Of a stretch of DNA of 64,000 bases, positions 14,557 to 22,849 are shown one piece after another (position 1 is the first letter of the stretch; the number at the start of each line of letters is the position of its first letter). This DNA comes from CAWUEZ02 sp963921355. GTDB lineage: Bacteria; Pseudomonadota; Alphaproteobacteria; Thalassobaculales; Thalassobaculaceae. The stretch is from NCBI GenBank assembly GCA_963921355.3, contig OZ001190.1:2976001-3040000 (forward strand), given 5' to 3'. The notes under the pieces are model-generated. The model made no database searches and was not told the origin of the DNA. It worked only from the letters and a program-made list of their open reading frames with translations. The translations under genes and the position numbers were made by a program.

Positions 14557-14970
14557 ATGCTGTCACCGAAGCGCACCAAGTACCGCAAGGCCCACAAGGG
14601 CCGCATTCACGGACTGGCAAAAGGCGGCACGGCGCTGAACTTCGGCGCCTACGGTCTGAAGGCGACGACGCCGGCTCGGGTTACCGCCCGTCAGATCGAG
14701 GCGGCTCGCCGCGCGATCACCCGTCACATCCGCCGTGCCGGCCGCGTGTGGATCCGGATCTTCCCGGACGTTCCGGTGTCCAGCAAGCCGGCCGAAGTCC
14801 GCATGGGTAAGGGTAAGGGCTCGCCGGAGTTCTGGGTCTGCCGGGTGAAGCCGGGTCGGATCATGTTCGAACTCGACGGTGTGCCGCGCGATCTCGCCGA
14901 GGAGGCGTTCCGCCTCGCGGCCATGAAGCTGCCGGTCGACACGCGTTTCGTTACGCGTCTGGGCGAATAA
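14557..14970 (+). CDS. rplP: 50S ribosomal protein L16
   Basis: A 137-residue L16, standard length, starting MLSPKRTKYRKAHKGRIHG and including the loop RMGKGKGSPEFWVCRVKPGR. L16 shapes the A-site of the large subunit. GAGAGGGAAG upstream of the ATG serves as ribosome-binding site. Confidence 0.99.
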   Translation: MLSPKRTKYRKAHKGRIHGLAKGGTALNFGAYGLKATTPARVTARQIEAARRAITRHIRRAGRVWIRIFPDVPVSSKPAEVRMGKGKGSPEFWVCRVKPGRIMFELDGVPRDLAEEAFRLAAMKLPVDTRFVTRLGE

Positions 14971-14990
14971 GGCGGCAGGAGAACAGAACG

Positions 14991-15203
14991 ATGGCCAACA
15001 AGGTTGCCGAAGATCTCCGGACGAAGTCGCCGGACCAGTTGAAGGAACAGCTGCTTCAGTTGCGCAAGGAGGCGTTCAACCTGCGCTTCCAGCGCGCCAA
15101 CGGTGCGCTTGAGAATTCCGATCGCATGCGCCAGGTCCGGCGCGAGATCGCGAAGGTGAAGACGATCATGGGCGAGAAAGCCCGTGCCGGCGCGTCGGCT
15201 TGA
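14991..15203 (+). CDS. rpmC: 50S ribosomal protein L29
   Basis: A 70-residue L29, two-helix hairpin, with the pattern ELRTKSPDQLKEQLLQLRKE changed to DLRTKSPDQL here and the C-terminal RRxIAKVKTIMGEK. It binds next to L23 at the tunnel exit. Follows rplP by 20 bases with an AGGAG site. Confidence 0.98.
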   Translation: MANKVAEDLRTKSPDQLKEQLLQLRKEAFNLRFQRANGALENSDRMRQVRREIAKVKTIMGEKARAGASA

Positions 15204-15231
15204 CGGTCCGGACCAGGGTTAGGAGAGAGTA

Positions 15232-15483
15232 ATGCCGAGGCGTGTTCTGCAGGGCACCGTGGTCAGCGACAAGGGCGACAAGACGGTGGTCGTGAACGTC
15301 CAGCGGCGGGTCATGCACCAGCTGTACAAGAAGTTCATCACCCGCTCGAAGCGGTTCTCGGCCCATGATCCCGAGAACCGTTTCAAGCAAGGCGATTCCG
15401 TTCGGATCATCGAGTGCCGGCCGATCTCGAAGAACAAGCGGTTCGAGGTTGTGTACGACGACGCCGCCAGCGGCAGCGCGTAA
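15232..15483 (+). CDS. rpsQ: 30S ribosomal protein S17
   Basis: An 83-residue S17, OB-fold 16S-binding protein: MPRRVLQGTVVSDKGDKTVV, then RSKRFSAHDPENRFKQGD. The ATG is preceded by AGGAGAG. The gap of 28 bases to rpmC is one of the larger ones in the cluster but holds nothing notable. Confidence 0.98.
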   Translation: MPRRVLQGTVVSDKGDKTVVVNVQRRVMHQLYKKFITRSKRFSAHDPENRFKQGDSVRIIECRPISKNKRFEVVYDDAASGSA

Positions 15484-15505
15484 GTCGGGCGAGGAGGATC
15501 AAGTC

Positions 15506-15874
15506 ATGATTCAGATGCAGACGAACCTCGATGTCGCCGACAACTCCGGCGCCCGGAGGGTGCAGTGCATCAAGGTGCTCGGCGGTTCCAAGCGCAAGAC
15601 CGCGGCCGTCGGGGATGTGATCGTCGTCTCCGTCAAGGAAGCGATTCCGCGGGGCCGCGTGAAGAAGGGCGACGTGCACCGCGCGGTGATCGTGCGCACC
15701 GCCAAGGAAATCCGCCGTCAGGACGGCTCGGCGATCCGGTTCGACACCAACGCCGCGGTCCTGATCAACAAGCAGGGTGAGCCGATCGGCACCCGTATTT
15801 TTGGCCCGGTGACCCGTGAACTGCGCGCCAAGCGGTTCATGAAGATCATCTCGCTCGCTCCGGAGGTGCTGTAA
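15506..15874 (+). CDS. rplN: 50S ribosomal protein L14
   Basis: A 122-residue L14, exactly the family length, from ATG 15506 (MIQMQTNLDVADNSGARRV) with GAGGAGG upstream. The longer open frame that starts 47 codons earlier lies inside rpsQ and is rejected. Ends ...IISLAPEVL. The stop TAA shares one base with the rplX ATG (TAATG). Confidence 0.99.
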   Translation: MIQMQTNLDVADNSGARRVQCIKVLGGSKRKTAAVGDVIVVSVKEAIPRGRVKKGDVHRAVIVRTAKEIRRQDGSAIRFDTNAAVLINKQGEPIGTRIFGPVTRELRAKRFMKIISLAPEVL

Positions 15875-16188
15875 TGGCCGCGCGTGTGAAGAAGGGCGAC
15901 CGGGTGGTCGTCGTGACCGGCCGGGACAAAGGCAAGACCGGGGAGGTTCTCGAGGTCCTGTCGACCCAGAACCGGGTCAAAGTCCAGGGTGTGAACATGA
16001 TCAAGCGCCACCAGCGTCAGACCCAGACGGCGGCAGGCGGGATCATCGAGCGCGAGGCGCCGGTTCACCTGTCGAATGTGATGCACGCGGATCCGAAGTC
16101 GGGTGAGCCGACCCGGATCCGGTTCGAGATGCGCGACGGAACCAAGGTCCGTGTCGCGAAGCGCTCCGGCGAAGCGATTGACGCCTGA
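15874..16188 (+). CDS. rplX: 50S ribosomal protein L24
   Basis: A 104-residue L24 with KOW motif at residues 6-32 (KGDRVVVVTGRDKGKTGEVL) and the conserved GVNMIKRHQRQT. Early-assembly protein that initiates 50S folding. One-base overlap with rplN. Confidence 0.99.
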   Translation: MAARVKKGDRVVVVTGRDKGKTGEVLEVLSTQNRVKVQGVNMIKRHQRQTQTAAGGIIEREAPVHLSNVMHADPKSGEPTRIRFEMRDGTKVRVAKRSGEAIDA

Positions 16189-16210
16189 GCCGGAGGACGA
16201 GGAACGGAAC

Positions 16211-16750
16211 ATGGTTCGCTTGTACGAGGAATACACCAAGCAGATTCGGCCCGACCTGATGTCGACGTTCGACTACAGGAACGTCCATGACGTGCCGTCT
16301 CTGGAGAAGATTGTTCTGAACATGGGCGTCGGCGAAGCGGTCGGCGACTCCAAGAAGATTCAGGCGGCTGTCGAAGACATGACCCGGATCGCCGGGCAGA
16401 AGCCGGTGGTGACGCGGGCGAAGAAGTCGATCGCCGGCTACAAGCTGCGCGAGGGCATGGCGATTGGCGTCAAGGTCACCCTGCGCCGCAGCCGCATGTA
16501 TGAGTTCATGGATCGGCTGGTGAACATCGCCCTTCCGCGGGTCCGGGACTTCCGGGGCCTGAATCCGAAGAGTTTTGATGGCCGTGGCAATTATTCCATG
16601 GGCGTCAAGGAGCAGATCGTGTTCCCGGAAATCGACTACGACAAGGTCGATACCATTCGGGGCATGGACATCATCGTTGTGACCACGGCGAAGACGGACG
16701 ACGAAGCGCGCGAACTGCTTAAGCGTTTCCAGTTCCCGTTCGTCAACTGA
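16211..16750 (+). CDS. rplE: 50S ribosomal protein L5
   Basis: A 179-residue L5 from ATG 16211 (MVRLYEEYTKQIRPDLM); an in-frame upstream start would run through rplX and is rejected. Conserved LEKIVLNMGVGEAV and GMDIIVVTTAKTDDEARELL. L5 binds 5S rRNA and the P-site tRNA loop. Ribosome-binding site GGAGGACGAGG precedes it. Confidence 0.99.
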   Translation: MVRLYEEYTKQIRPDLMSTFDYRNVHDVPSLEKIVLNMGVGEAVGDSKKIQAAVEDMTRIAGQKPVVTRAKKSIAGYKLREGMAIGVKVTLRRSRMYEFMDRLVNIALPRVRDFRGLNPKSFDGRGNYSMGVKEQIVFPEIDYDKVDTIRGMDIIVVTTAKTDDEARELLKRFQFPFVN

Positions 16751-16768
16751 TCCGGGCCGGAGGACGAC

Positions 16769-17074
16769 ATGGCTAAGAAGAGTGCGGTCGAGAAGAACAA
16801 CACGCGGCGCAAGTTGGTTCAGCAGCAGGCTGGTCGGCGCGGGCGGTTGAAGGCGATTGCCATGGATCGGTCGCTGCCGATCGAAGAACGCTTCGCCGCG
16901 CAGCTGAAGATGCAGCAACTGCCGCGCAACGGTGCCAAAGAGCGCGTGCGCAACCGCTGTGAACTGACCGGGCGCCCGCGGGGTGTCTATCGCAAATTCA
17001 AACTTTCGCGCATCGCGCTCAGGGATCTCGGTTCGACCGGGCAGATCCCGGGCGTCGTGAAGTCGAGCTGGTAA
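16769..17074 (+). CDS. rpsN: 30S ribosomal protein S14 (zinc-independent type)
   Basis: A 101-residue S14 of the long form without the CxxC...CxxC zinc ribbon; only a single Cys is visible in NRCELTGRPRGVYRKF. Ends SRIALRDLGSTGQIPGVVKSSW. This long form is usual in proteobacteria. Located between rplE and rpsH as in other spc operons. Confidence 0.99.
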   Translation: MAKKSAVEKNNTRRKLVQQQAGRRGRLKAIAMDRSLPIEERFAAQLKMQQLPRNGAKERVRNRCELTGRPRGVYRKFKLSRIALRDLGSTGQIPGVVKSSW

Positions 17075-17090
17075 GAAGGAGGTCGGCAAC

Positions 17091-17489
17091 ATGTCGATGA
17101 GCGATCCTCTTGGGGATATGCTGACCCGGATCCGCAACGGCCAGAGCGCCCGCAAGTCGGTCGTCTCCAGCCCGGCGTCCCGGCTGCGCGCGAACGTGCT
17201 CGAGGTGCTGCAGCGCGAGGGCTACATCCGTGGGTTTTCTCAGGATGAGGTCCGGCAGGGCATCTCGGAGATCAAGATCGAGTTGAAATACGCCGACGGT
17301 CAGCCGGTGATCAAAGAGATCAAGCGCGTGTCGCGTCCGGGCCGCCGTGTGTACTCGAAGATCAAGGACCTGTCGCGGGTCTACAACGGCCTTGGGATCT
17401 CGATCCTGTCGACGCCGCGCGGCGTGATGTCGGACAACGAAGCGCGCGCGGCCAACGTCGGCGGCGAAGTCCTGTGCCAGGTATTTTGA
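17091..17489 (+). CDS. rpsH: 30S ribosomal protein S8
   Basis: A 132-residue S8: MSMSDPLGDMLTRIRNGQ at the start and the C-terminal IlSTPRGVMSDNEAR...GGEVLCQVF. S8 binds 16S helix 21 and represses the spc operon in E. coli by binding near rplE. An AAGGAGG site is 9 bases before the ATG. Confidence 0.99.
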   Translation: MSMSDPLGDMLTRIRNGQSARKSVVSSPASRLRANVLEVLQREGYIRGFSQDEVRQGISEIKIELKYADGQPVIKEIKRVSRPGRRVYSKIKDLSRVYNGLGISILSTPRGVMSDNEARAANVGGEVLCQVF

Positions 17490-17501
17490 TCGGAGGCGAG
17501 G

Positions 17502-18035
17502 ATGTCGCGAGTTGGTAAGAACCCGATCGCCGTCCCCGGCGGTGTGACCATCGAGATCGCCAACGATGAGATCAAGGCGAAGGGCAAGCTCGGTGAGCTG
17601 TCGGCGCCGATCTCGTCGGAAGTCGACGTGACGGTCGAGGACAACGTGATCCAGGTTTCTCCGAAGCGGGAGACCAAGAAGGCCCGGGCGATGTGGGGAA
17701 CCACGCGCGCGTTGGTCAACAATATCGTGACTGGTGTGTCGGACGGGTTCACCGTCAACCTCGAGATCAATGGTGTCGGTTACCGTGCCGCTGTCGAGGG
17801 CCAGGAACTGGTGCTGTCTCTCGGGTTCAGCCACCCGGTGCGCTATCCGATCCCCGAAGGGATCACCATGAAGTGCGAGCGTCCGACGGCGATCGCGATC
17901 TCCGGCGCCGACAAGCAGCGCGTCGGTCAGGTCGCCTCGGAGATCAGGGCCTATCGTCCGCCGGAGCCCTTCAAGGGCAAGGGCGTCAAGTACGAGACCG
18001 AGACCATCCTGCGTAAGGAAGGCAAGAAGAAGTAG
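17502..18035 (+). CDS. rplF: 50S ribosomal protein L6
   Basis: A 177-residue L6, standard length, with MSRVGKNPIAVPGGVTIE and the C-terminal signature PEPFKGKGVKYETETILRKEGKKK (ends PEPFKGKG, RKEGKKK). Two repeated alpha/beta domains near the factor-binding site. Confidence 0.99.
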   Translation: MSRVGKNPIAVPGGVTIEIANDEIKAKGKLGELSAPISSEVDVTVEDNVIQVSPKRETKKARAMWGTTRALVNNIVTGVSDGFTVNLEINGVGYRAAVEGQELVLSLGFSHPVRYPIPEGITMKCERPTAIAISGADKQRVGQVASEIRAYRPPEPFKGKGVKYETETILRKEGKKK

Positions 18036-18046
18036 GGAGTACGGAT

Positions 18047-18409
18047 ATGCTTTCCTCCAAGGAGCTTTTTCAGCGCCGGCAGATGCGCACCCGCACCCAG
18101 GTGCGACGCAAGGCGAATGGTCGTCCGCGGTTGTCGGTCTTCCGCTCGTCGAAGCACATCTACGCGCAGGTCATCGACGACGACCGCGGTGTCACGATCA
18201 CGGCGGCATCGTCGCTGGACAAGGACATTAAGGGCTCGCTGAAGACCGGTGCCGACAAGGCGGCGGCCGAGGCCGTCGGCAAGCTGGTGGCCGAGCGTGC
18301 GATCGAGAAGGGGCTGAACGAGGTCGTCTTTGACCGCGGCGGCTACATCTATCATGGCCGGGTGAAGGCCCTGGCCGACGCGGCGCGCGACGCCGGTTTG
18401 AAGTTTTAG
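18047..18409 (+). CDS. rplR: 50S ribosomal protein L18
   Basis: A 120-residue L18, a 5S rRNA-binding protein: RRQMRTRTQVRRKANGRPRLSVFRS (cited as RRKANGRPRLSVFRS), HIYAQVIDD and the C-terminal FDRGGYIYHGRVKALADAAR. AGGGAGT upstream of ATG. Confidence 0.99.
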   Translation: MLSSKELFQRRQMRTRTQVRRKANGRPRLSVFRSSKHIYAQVIDDDRGVTITAASSLDKDIKGSLKTGADKAAAEAVGKLVAERAIEKGLNEVVFDRGGYIYHGRVKALADAARDAGLKF

Positions 18410-18422
18410 AAGGGGCCGCGAG

Positions 18423-18995
18423 ATGGCACGACAGGACAGGCAGGATCGCAATCGGGATCGCGAAGAAAGCGATCTGATTGAAAAGCTGGTCGGCATCAAC
18501 CGCGTTGCCAAGGTGGTCAAGGGCGGACGCCGGTTCGGCTTCGCGGCCATCGTGGTTGTCGGCGACCAGCGCGGTCGGGTCGGCCATGGCGCCGGCAAGG
18601 CGCGTGAGGTGCCGGAAGCGATCCGCAAGGCGACCGAACAGGCCAAGCGCTCGATGATCCGGGTGCCGCTGCGCGAAGGCCGCACGCTGCACCACGACAT
18701 CAACGGCCGCTTCGGCGCGGGCAAGGTGACGCTGCGGGCGGCGCCGGCCGGTACCGGGATCATCGCCGGCGGTCCGATGCGTGCCATTTTCGAAGCGCTC
18801 GGCGTCCAGGACGTGGTGGCGAAGTCGATCGGCACTTCGAACCCGCACAACATGATCAAGGCGACCTTCGAGGCCCTGCGCAGCCTGCAGGCGCCGCGCG
18901 CCATTGCGGCCAAGCGCGGCAAGATGGTGGCGGAGATCTTCGGGCGGAGCGGCCAGGGCGACGCGGACGCGGCTGAGGCCGCCCCCGCCGAGTAA
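18423..18995 (+). CDS. rpsE: 30S ribosomal protein S5
   Basis: A 190-residue S5 with the double-stranded-RNA-binding-like N domain: EKLVGINRVAKVVKGGRRF, GKAREVPEAIRKA, and the C domain ...TGIIAGGPMRAIFE. The last ~15 residues (GDADAAEAAPAE) are an acidic Ala-rich extension, weaker than but similar in kind to that of L3. Confidence 0.99.
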   Translation: MARQDRQDRNRDREESDLIEKLVGINRVAKVVKGGRRFGFAAIVVVGDQRGRVGHGAGKAREVPEAIRKATEQAKRSMIRVPLREGRTLHHDINGRFGAGKVTLRAAPAGTGIIAGGPMRAIFEALGVQDVVAKSIGTSNPHNMIKATFEALRSLQAPRAIAAKRGKMVAEIFGRSGQGDADAAEAAPAE

Positions 18996-19022
18996 GCGGC
19001 GAGCGGCTGACGGAGACGGATG

Positions 19023-19223
19023 ATGGCGACCAAGAAGAAGAGCGCGACGGTCACGGTGCGGCAGGTGCGCAGCGGGCTCGGCCGCAAGAAGGATCAGATC
19101 GCGACCCTCACCGGTCTCGGTCTCGGCAAGATGAATCGGACCCGGACGCTGGAAGACACGCCGGCCGTCCGCGGCATGATCGAGAAGGTGAAGCACTTGG
19201 TCGAGGTGGTCGACCAGGCCTGA
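19023..19223 (+). CDS. rpmD: 50S ribosomal protein L30
   Basis: A 66-residue L30 (VTVRQVRSGLGRKKDQIATL, GLGKMNRTRTLEDTPAVRGM). Two adjacent ATG codons (19020 and 19023) are possible; 19023 is preferred because it lies 7 bases from the GGAG site rather than 4. Confidence 0.97.
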   Translation: MATKKKSATVTVRQVRSGLGRKKDQIATLTGLGLGKMNRTRTLEDTPAVRGMIEKVKHLVEVVDQA

Positions 19224-19270
19224 GACAGTCCGCGAGGACATGTCTGCGGTTCTATGTTGAGGACTGAGAG

Positions 19271-19762
19271 ATGCGACTGAACGAGCTCAACGATAACGCC
19301 GGCGCCACCAAGGCCCGCAAGCGGGTCGGGCGCGGCACGGGATCGGGCCTCGGCAAGACCAGCGGCAAGGGCCACAAGGGTCAGAAGTCGCGGCGCGGCG
19401 TGGCGATCAACGGCTTCGAAGGCGGCCAGATGCCGATCTACCGCCGGCTGCCGAAGCGTGGCTTCAACAACTACAACTTCGCCAAGCGCTACGATGTGGT
19501 GAATGTCGGGCGCCTTCAGGCTGCCATCGACACCGGCAAGGTCGACGCGTCGAAGCCGGTGGACGAGGCGGCGCTCAACGCTGCTGGTCTGGCCGACGGC
19601 GCGAAGGACGGGGTCCGCCTGCTTGCAAAGGGCGAGCTGAAGACCAAAGTGGAACTTCAGATTGCCGCTGCTTCGAAGGCGGCTGTCGCCGCCGTCGAAA
19701 AAGCAGGTGGGTCGGTGACGACGCGGACGGCTTCACGCGCAGATCAGGGTGCCGATTCTTGA
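19271..19762 (+). CDS. rplO: 50S ribosomal protein L15
   Basis: A 163-residue L15: MRLNELNDNAGATKARKRVG, the Gly/Lys-rich GTGSGLGKTSGKGHKGQKSR (19 residues) and PIYRRLPKRGFNN. Last ribosomal-protein gene before secY. Confidence 0.99.
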   Translation: MRLNELNDNAGATKARKRVGRGTGSGLGKTSGKGHKGQKSRRGVAINGFEGGQMPIYRRLPKRGFNNYNFAKRYDVVNVGRLQAAIDTGKVDASKPVDEAALNAAGLADGAKDGVRLLAKGELKTKVELQIAAASKAAVAAVEKAGGSVTTRTASRADQGADS

Positions 19763-19812
19763 TTAGGTGCCCCGGTTCGTTGCAACCGGGTTCCAGACAC
19801 TAGGACAGTTTC

Positions 19813-21162
19813 ATGGCCTCCAGTGCCGATCAGCTTGCCTCGCAGATGAACTTCGGCGCCTTCGGCAAGGCGACGGAGCTCAAGAAGCGTATCTGGTTCA
19901 CCCTGGGCGCGCTGGTTGTCTACCGGCTCGGCACCTACATCCCGATCCCGGGAATTGACCCCGGCACCCTGCAGGAGATCTTCCAGCAGAACGCCGGCGG
20001 CATTCTTGGCATGGTCGACATGTTCGCGGGTGGTGCGCTCGGGCGGATGACGATCTTCGCCCTGAACATCATGCCGTATATCTCGGCCGCCATTATCATG
20101 CAGCTGATGACGGCGGTGAGCCCGAACCTCGAAGCCTTGAAGAAGGAAGGCGAGGTCGGCCGCAAGAAGATCAACCAGTACACCCGCTACCTGACCGTGG
20201 TTCTGGCGTCGTTCCAGGCCTACGGTATCTCGGTCGGGCTTGAATCGCTGCCTGGGCCAAGCGGCGCGACCGCGGTCATCGACCCCGGGGCGTTCTTCCG
20301 CGCGACCACGGTGATCACCCTGGTCGGCGGCACGATCTTCCTGATGTGGCTGGGTGAGCAGATCACCGCGCGCGGCGTCGGCAACGGCATTTCCCTGATC
20401 ATCTTCTCGGGCATCGTTGCGAACCTGCCGTCGGCTTTGGCCAGCACCCTCGAGCTCGGCCGGACCGGCGCGCTGTCGACCCTGTTCATCCTGCTGCTGC
20501 TGGTGATGGCGGTCGCCGTCATCGCCTTCATCTGCTTCATCGAGCGCTCGCAGCGGCGCATCCTGGTGCAGTACCCCAAGCGCCAGGTCGGCAATCGGAT
20601 GATGGGCGGTGAAAGTTCGCACCTGCCGCTGAAGATCAACGTCTCCGGCGTGATCCCGCCGATCTTCGCCAGCTCGCTGCTGCTGATGCCGATCACCATC
20701 GCCAGCTTCTCGGCCGGCGGCGGTGGCCCCGACTGGCTGACCGCGATCACGGCGCTGCTCGGGCACGGCCAGCCGCTCTACATCGCGCTCTACATTGCGA
20801 TGATCGTGTTCTTCGCCTTCTTCTACACGGCGATCGTGTTCAATCCGCAGGAGACCGCGGAGAACCTGCGGAAGTATGGCGGGTTCGTTCCCGGCATCCG
20901 CCCCGGCAAGAACACCGCCGACTATCTGGACTTCGTGCTGACCCGGCTGACATGCGTGGGTGCCGCCTATCTGGCGTTCGTCTGTGTGCTGCCGGAGATC
21001 CTGATCAGCCAGTACTCGGTGCCGTTCTATTTCGGCGGAACCAGCTTGCTAATTGTCGTCACGGTGACCATGGACACCGTCTCGCAGGTCCAGTCGCATC
21101 TGCTTGCGCATCAGTACGAAGGCCTGATCAAGAAATCGAAGATCCGGGGGAAGCGGGGATGA
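19813..21162 (+). CDS. secY: Preprotein translocase subunit SecY
   Basis: A 449-residue ten-helix membrane protein forming the Sec channel. Opening MASSADQLASQMNFGAFGKATELKKRI, first transmembrane segment IWFTLGALVVYRLGTYIPIPG, plug/second helix region MVDMFAGGALGRMTIFALNIMPYISAA, and cytosolic loop SQRRILVQYPKRQVGNRMMGG; each is a known SecY block (first 20 residues or fewer are diagnostic). The stop overlaps the adk ATG by 4 bases (ATGA). Confidence 0.99.
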   Translation: MASSADQLASQMNFGAFGKATELKKRIWFTLGALVVYRLGTYIPIPGIDPGTLQEIFQQNAGGILGMVDMFAGGALGRMTIFALNIMPYISAAIIMQLMTAVSPNLEALKKEGEVGRKKINQYTRYLTVVLASFQAYGISVGLESLPGPSGATAVIDPGAFFRATTVITLVGGTIFLMWLGEQITARGVGNGISLIIFSGIVANLPSALASTLELGRTGALSTLFILLLLVMAVAVIAFICFIERSQRRILVQYPKRQVGNRMMGGESSHLPLKINVSGVIPPIFASSLLLMPITIASFSAGGGGPDWLTAITALLGHGQPLYIALYIAMIVFFAFFYTAIVFNPQETAENLRKYGGFVPGIRPGKNTADYLDFVLTRLTCVGAAYLAFVCVLPEILISQYSVPFYFGGTSLLIVVTVTMDTVSQVQSHLLAHQYEGLIKKSKIRGKRG

Positions 21163-21725
21163 ACCTGATACTGCTGGGACCGCCAGGCGCGGGTAAGGGA
21201 ACTCAGGCCAAGCGTCTGGAGGACAAGTTCGGGGTCAAGCAACTGTCGACCGGCGAGATGCTTCGGGCCGCCGTCGCGTCCGGGTCGCCGATCGGCCAGG
21301 AGGCCAAGGCGGTCATGGATGCCGGCCAGCTGGTTTCCGACGACATCATGGTGCGGATGATCTCCGAGCGGGTGGACCAGGCGGATTGCGCCAAAGGTTT
21401 CATTCTGGACGGCTTCCCGCGCAACGTCGCCCAGGCGGAGGCCCTGGATTCGATGCTGCAGGCGAAAGGCCTGAAGATCGATCATGTGATCGAGTTCCAG
21501 GTCGATGAGGACCGGATGATCGACCGGATCCTGAAGCGCGCGGCCGAGGAAGGCCGGAGCGACGACAACGAAGAGACCCTGCGTAAGCGCATGTCCGTCT
21601 ACCGCGAGCAGACGGCACCCATCATTCCCCACTACCGGGACAAGGGTGCGTTGAAATCGGTCGATGGCATGGGGTCGATGGATGATGTGACGGCCGCCCT
21701 GGAAGGGATCCTGGAGGCGGCCTGA
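21159..21725 (+). CDS. adk: Adenylate kinase, short-LID form
   Basis: A 188-residue adenylate kinase (ATP + AMP = 2 ADP). P-loop GPPGAGKGTQ at residues 7-16; AMP-binding STGEMLRAAV and FILDGFPRN. At the place where E. coli Adk has a ~27-residue LID insertion, this one passes directly from RILKRAAEEGRSDD to NEETLRKRM, so it is the short type without a zinc-type lid. Coupled to secY by overlap; the next gene, rpsM, has its own promoter. Confidence 0.98.
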   Translation: MNLILLGPPGAGKGTQAKRLEDKFGVKQLSTGEMLRAAVASGSPIGQEAKAVMDAGQLVSDDIMVRMISERVDQADCAKGFILDGFPRNVAQAEALDSMLQAKGLKIDHVIEFQVDEDRMIDRILKRAAEEGRSDDNEETLRKRMSVYREQTAPIIPHYRDKGALKSVDGMGSMDDVTAALEGILEAA

Positions 21726-21777
21726 ATGCAAGGGAATCGGCGGCTTTCCAGGGGGATTTGACGCCGTTTACGGATGA

Positions 21778-21812
21778 TTGACTTCGGGCCGTGCGTGCCT
21801 ATAATCCGCGCT
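21778..21812 (+). promoter_or_regulatory. Near-consensus promoter of the alpha operon (rpsM)
   Basis: TTGACT (21778-21783), spacer of 16, and a perfect TATAAT (21800-21805), followed by CCGCGCTCCT (21806-21815), one base different from the block after the rpsL and rpsJ -10 boxes. It lies in the 192-base gap between adk and rpsM, so rpsM-rpsK-rpoA-rplQ can be transcribed apart from the spc genes. Confidence 0.85.
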
Positions 21813-21868
21813 CCTGATAGAGCGGATTGCATGCGCGGGCCGGCGAGGGACCGAAGAGGTCTCTGGCG

Positions 21869-21895
21869 CGGGGCTCGTTTGGTTTTGCGGCCCCG
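21869..21895 (+). other. Hairpin in the rpsM leader
   Basis: Stem CGGGGC (21869-21874) with GCCCCG (21890-21895) around a T-rich 15-base loop, 22 bases before the GTG start of rpsM. In E. coli the alpha operon leader binds S4 as a pseudoknot; rpsD is absent from this cluster, so any regulator is unknown. Confidence 0.35.
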
Positions 21896-21917
21896 AACTG
21901 GACCGAGGAGAAGAGGC

Positions 21918-22286
21918 GTGGCGCGCATCGCAGGCGTAAACATTCCGACGCAAAAACGCGTCGTGAACGCATTGACCTACATTCACGGCATTGGTCGGAC
22001 GACGGCCGACAAGCTGTGTCACCAGGTCGGCATCCCGGCCGAGCGGCGGGTCCATGAGATGACCGAGGACGAGCTGTCCCGGCTGCGTGAGACCATCGAC
22101 GGCGAGCTGATTGTGGAAGGCGATCTGCGGCGGCAGACCGCCATGAGCATCAAGCGGCTGATGGATCTCGGCTGTTACCGCGGCCTGCGCCACCGTAAGG
22201 GGCTGCCGGTTCGTGGCCAGCGCACGCACACCAATGCGCGGACCCGCAAGGGCCCGGCCAAGCCGATCGCCGGTAAGAAGAAGTAA
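21918..22286 (+). CDS. rpsM: 30S ribosomal protein S13 (GTG start)
   Basis: A 122-residue S13 read from GTG 21918 (VARIAGVNIPTQKRV) with a GAGGAGAAGAGG site just upstream. The frame stays open for 48 codons upstream, but that covers the promoter and leader and is rejected. Helix-two-turn-helix region IHGIGRTTADKLC, and basic C-terminus RTHTNARTRKGPAKPIAGKKK (as RTHTNARTRKGPAK). Contacts the P-site tRNA. Confidence 0.98.
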   Translation: MARIAGVNIPTQKRVVNALTYIHGIGRTTADKLCHQVGIPAERRVHEMTEDELSRLRETIDGELIVEGDLRRQTAMSIKRLMDLGCYRGLRHRKGLPVRGQRTHTNARTRKGPAKPIAGKKK

Positions 22287-22342
22287 CGACGCGAGAACCC
22301 ACGACAGCCGGGGAACCGGGTCGTTTCAGGAGACGAGTGACG

Positions 22343-22738
22343 ATGGCAAAGCAACCGACGCAGACGCGCGTTCGCCGCCGCGAGAAGAAGAACATTACTT
22401 CTGGCGTCGCGCATGTGAACGCGTCGTTCAACAACACCATGATCACCATTACCGACGCCCAAGGCAACGCCATTGCGTGGTCGTCGGCCGGGGCCATGGG
22501 GTTCAAGGGGTCGCGAAAGTCGACGCCGTATGCCGCGCAGGTGGCGGCTGAGGATGCCGGACGCAAGGCGTCCGAGCACGGCATGAAGACCCTGGACGTT
22601 GAGGTCTGCGGTCCGGGTTCCGGTCGCGAGTCCGCGCTGCGCGCGCTGCAGTCCGTCGGTTTTCAGGTGATGTCGATCCGTGACGTCACGCCGATCCCGC
22701 ACAATGGCTGCCGGCCGCGCAAGCGCCGTCGGGTCTAA
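22343..22738 (+). CDS. rpsK: 30S ribosomal protein S11
   Basis: A 131-residue S11, close to the usual 129. KKNITSGVAHVNASFNNTMI and the C-terminal DVTPIPHNGCRPRKRRRV are diagnostic. A GTG two codons upstream (22337) is also possible, but ATG 22343 sits better relative to the AGGAG at 22328-22332. S11 forms the platform near the E-site. Confidence 0.98.
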   Translation: MAKQPTQTRVRRREKKNITSGVAHVNASFNNTMITITDAQGNAIAWSSAGAMGFKGSRKSTPYAAQVAAEDAGRKASEHGMKTLDVEVCGPGSGRESALRALQSVGFQVMSIRDVTPIPHNGCRPRKRRRV

Positions 22739-22757
22739 GGACTGGGATTTAAGGCAC

Positions 22758-22784
22758 CGGGCCCGCTGGCGGGTCCGTCTTTCA
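22758..22784 (+). other. GC hairpin followed by short T-run between rpsK and rpoA
   Basis: A stem of 8-9 bp (22758-22766 with 22769-22777, one G-U pair, loop CTGG) is followed by TCTTT at 22778-22782. It looks like a weak intrinsic terminator or attenuator placed inside the alpha operon, in the 111-base rpsK-rpoA gap. It could lower rpoA expression relative to the ribosomal genes. Confidence 0.45.
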
Positions 22785-22849
22785 AGCGCACCCCGTCGCC
22801 GTCCATTCCGGTCGTCGGCGGGATCGCCGTTCGAGAACGAGGTTAGGCC

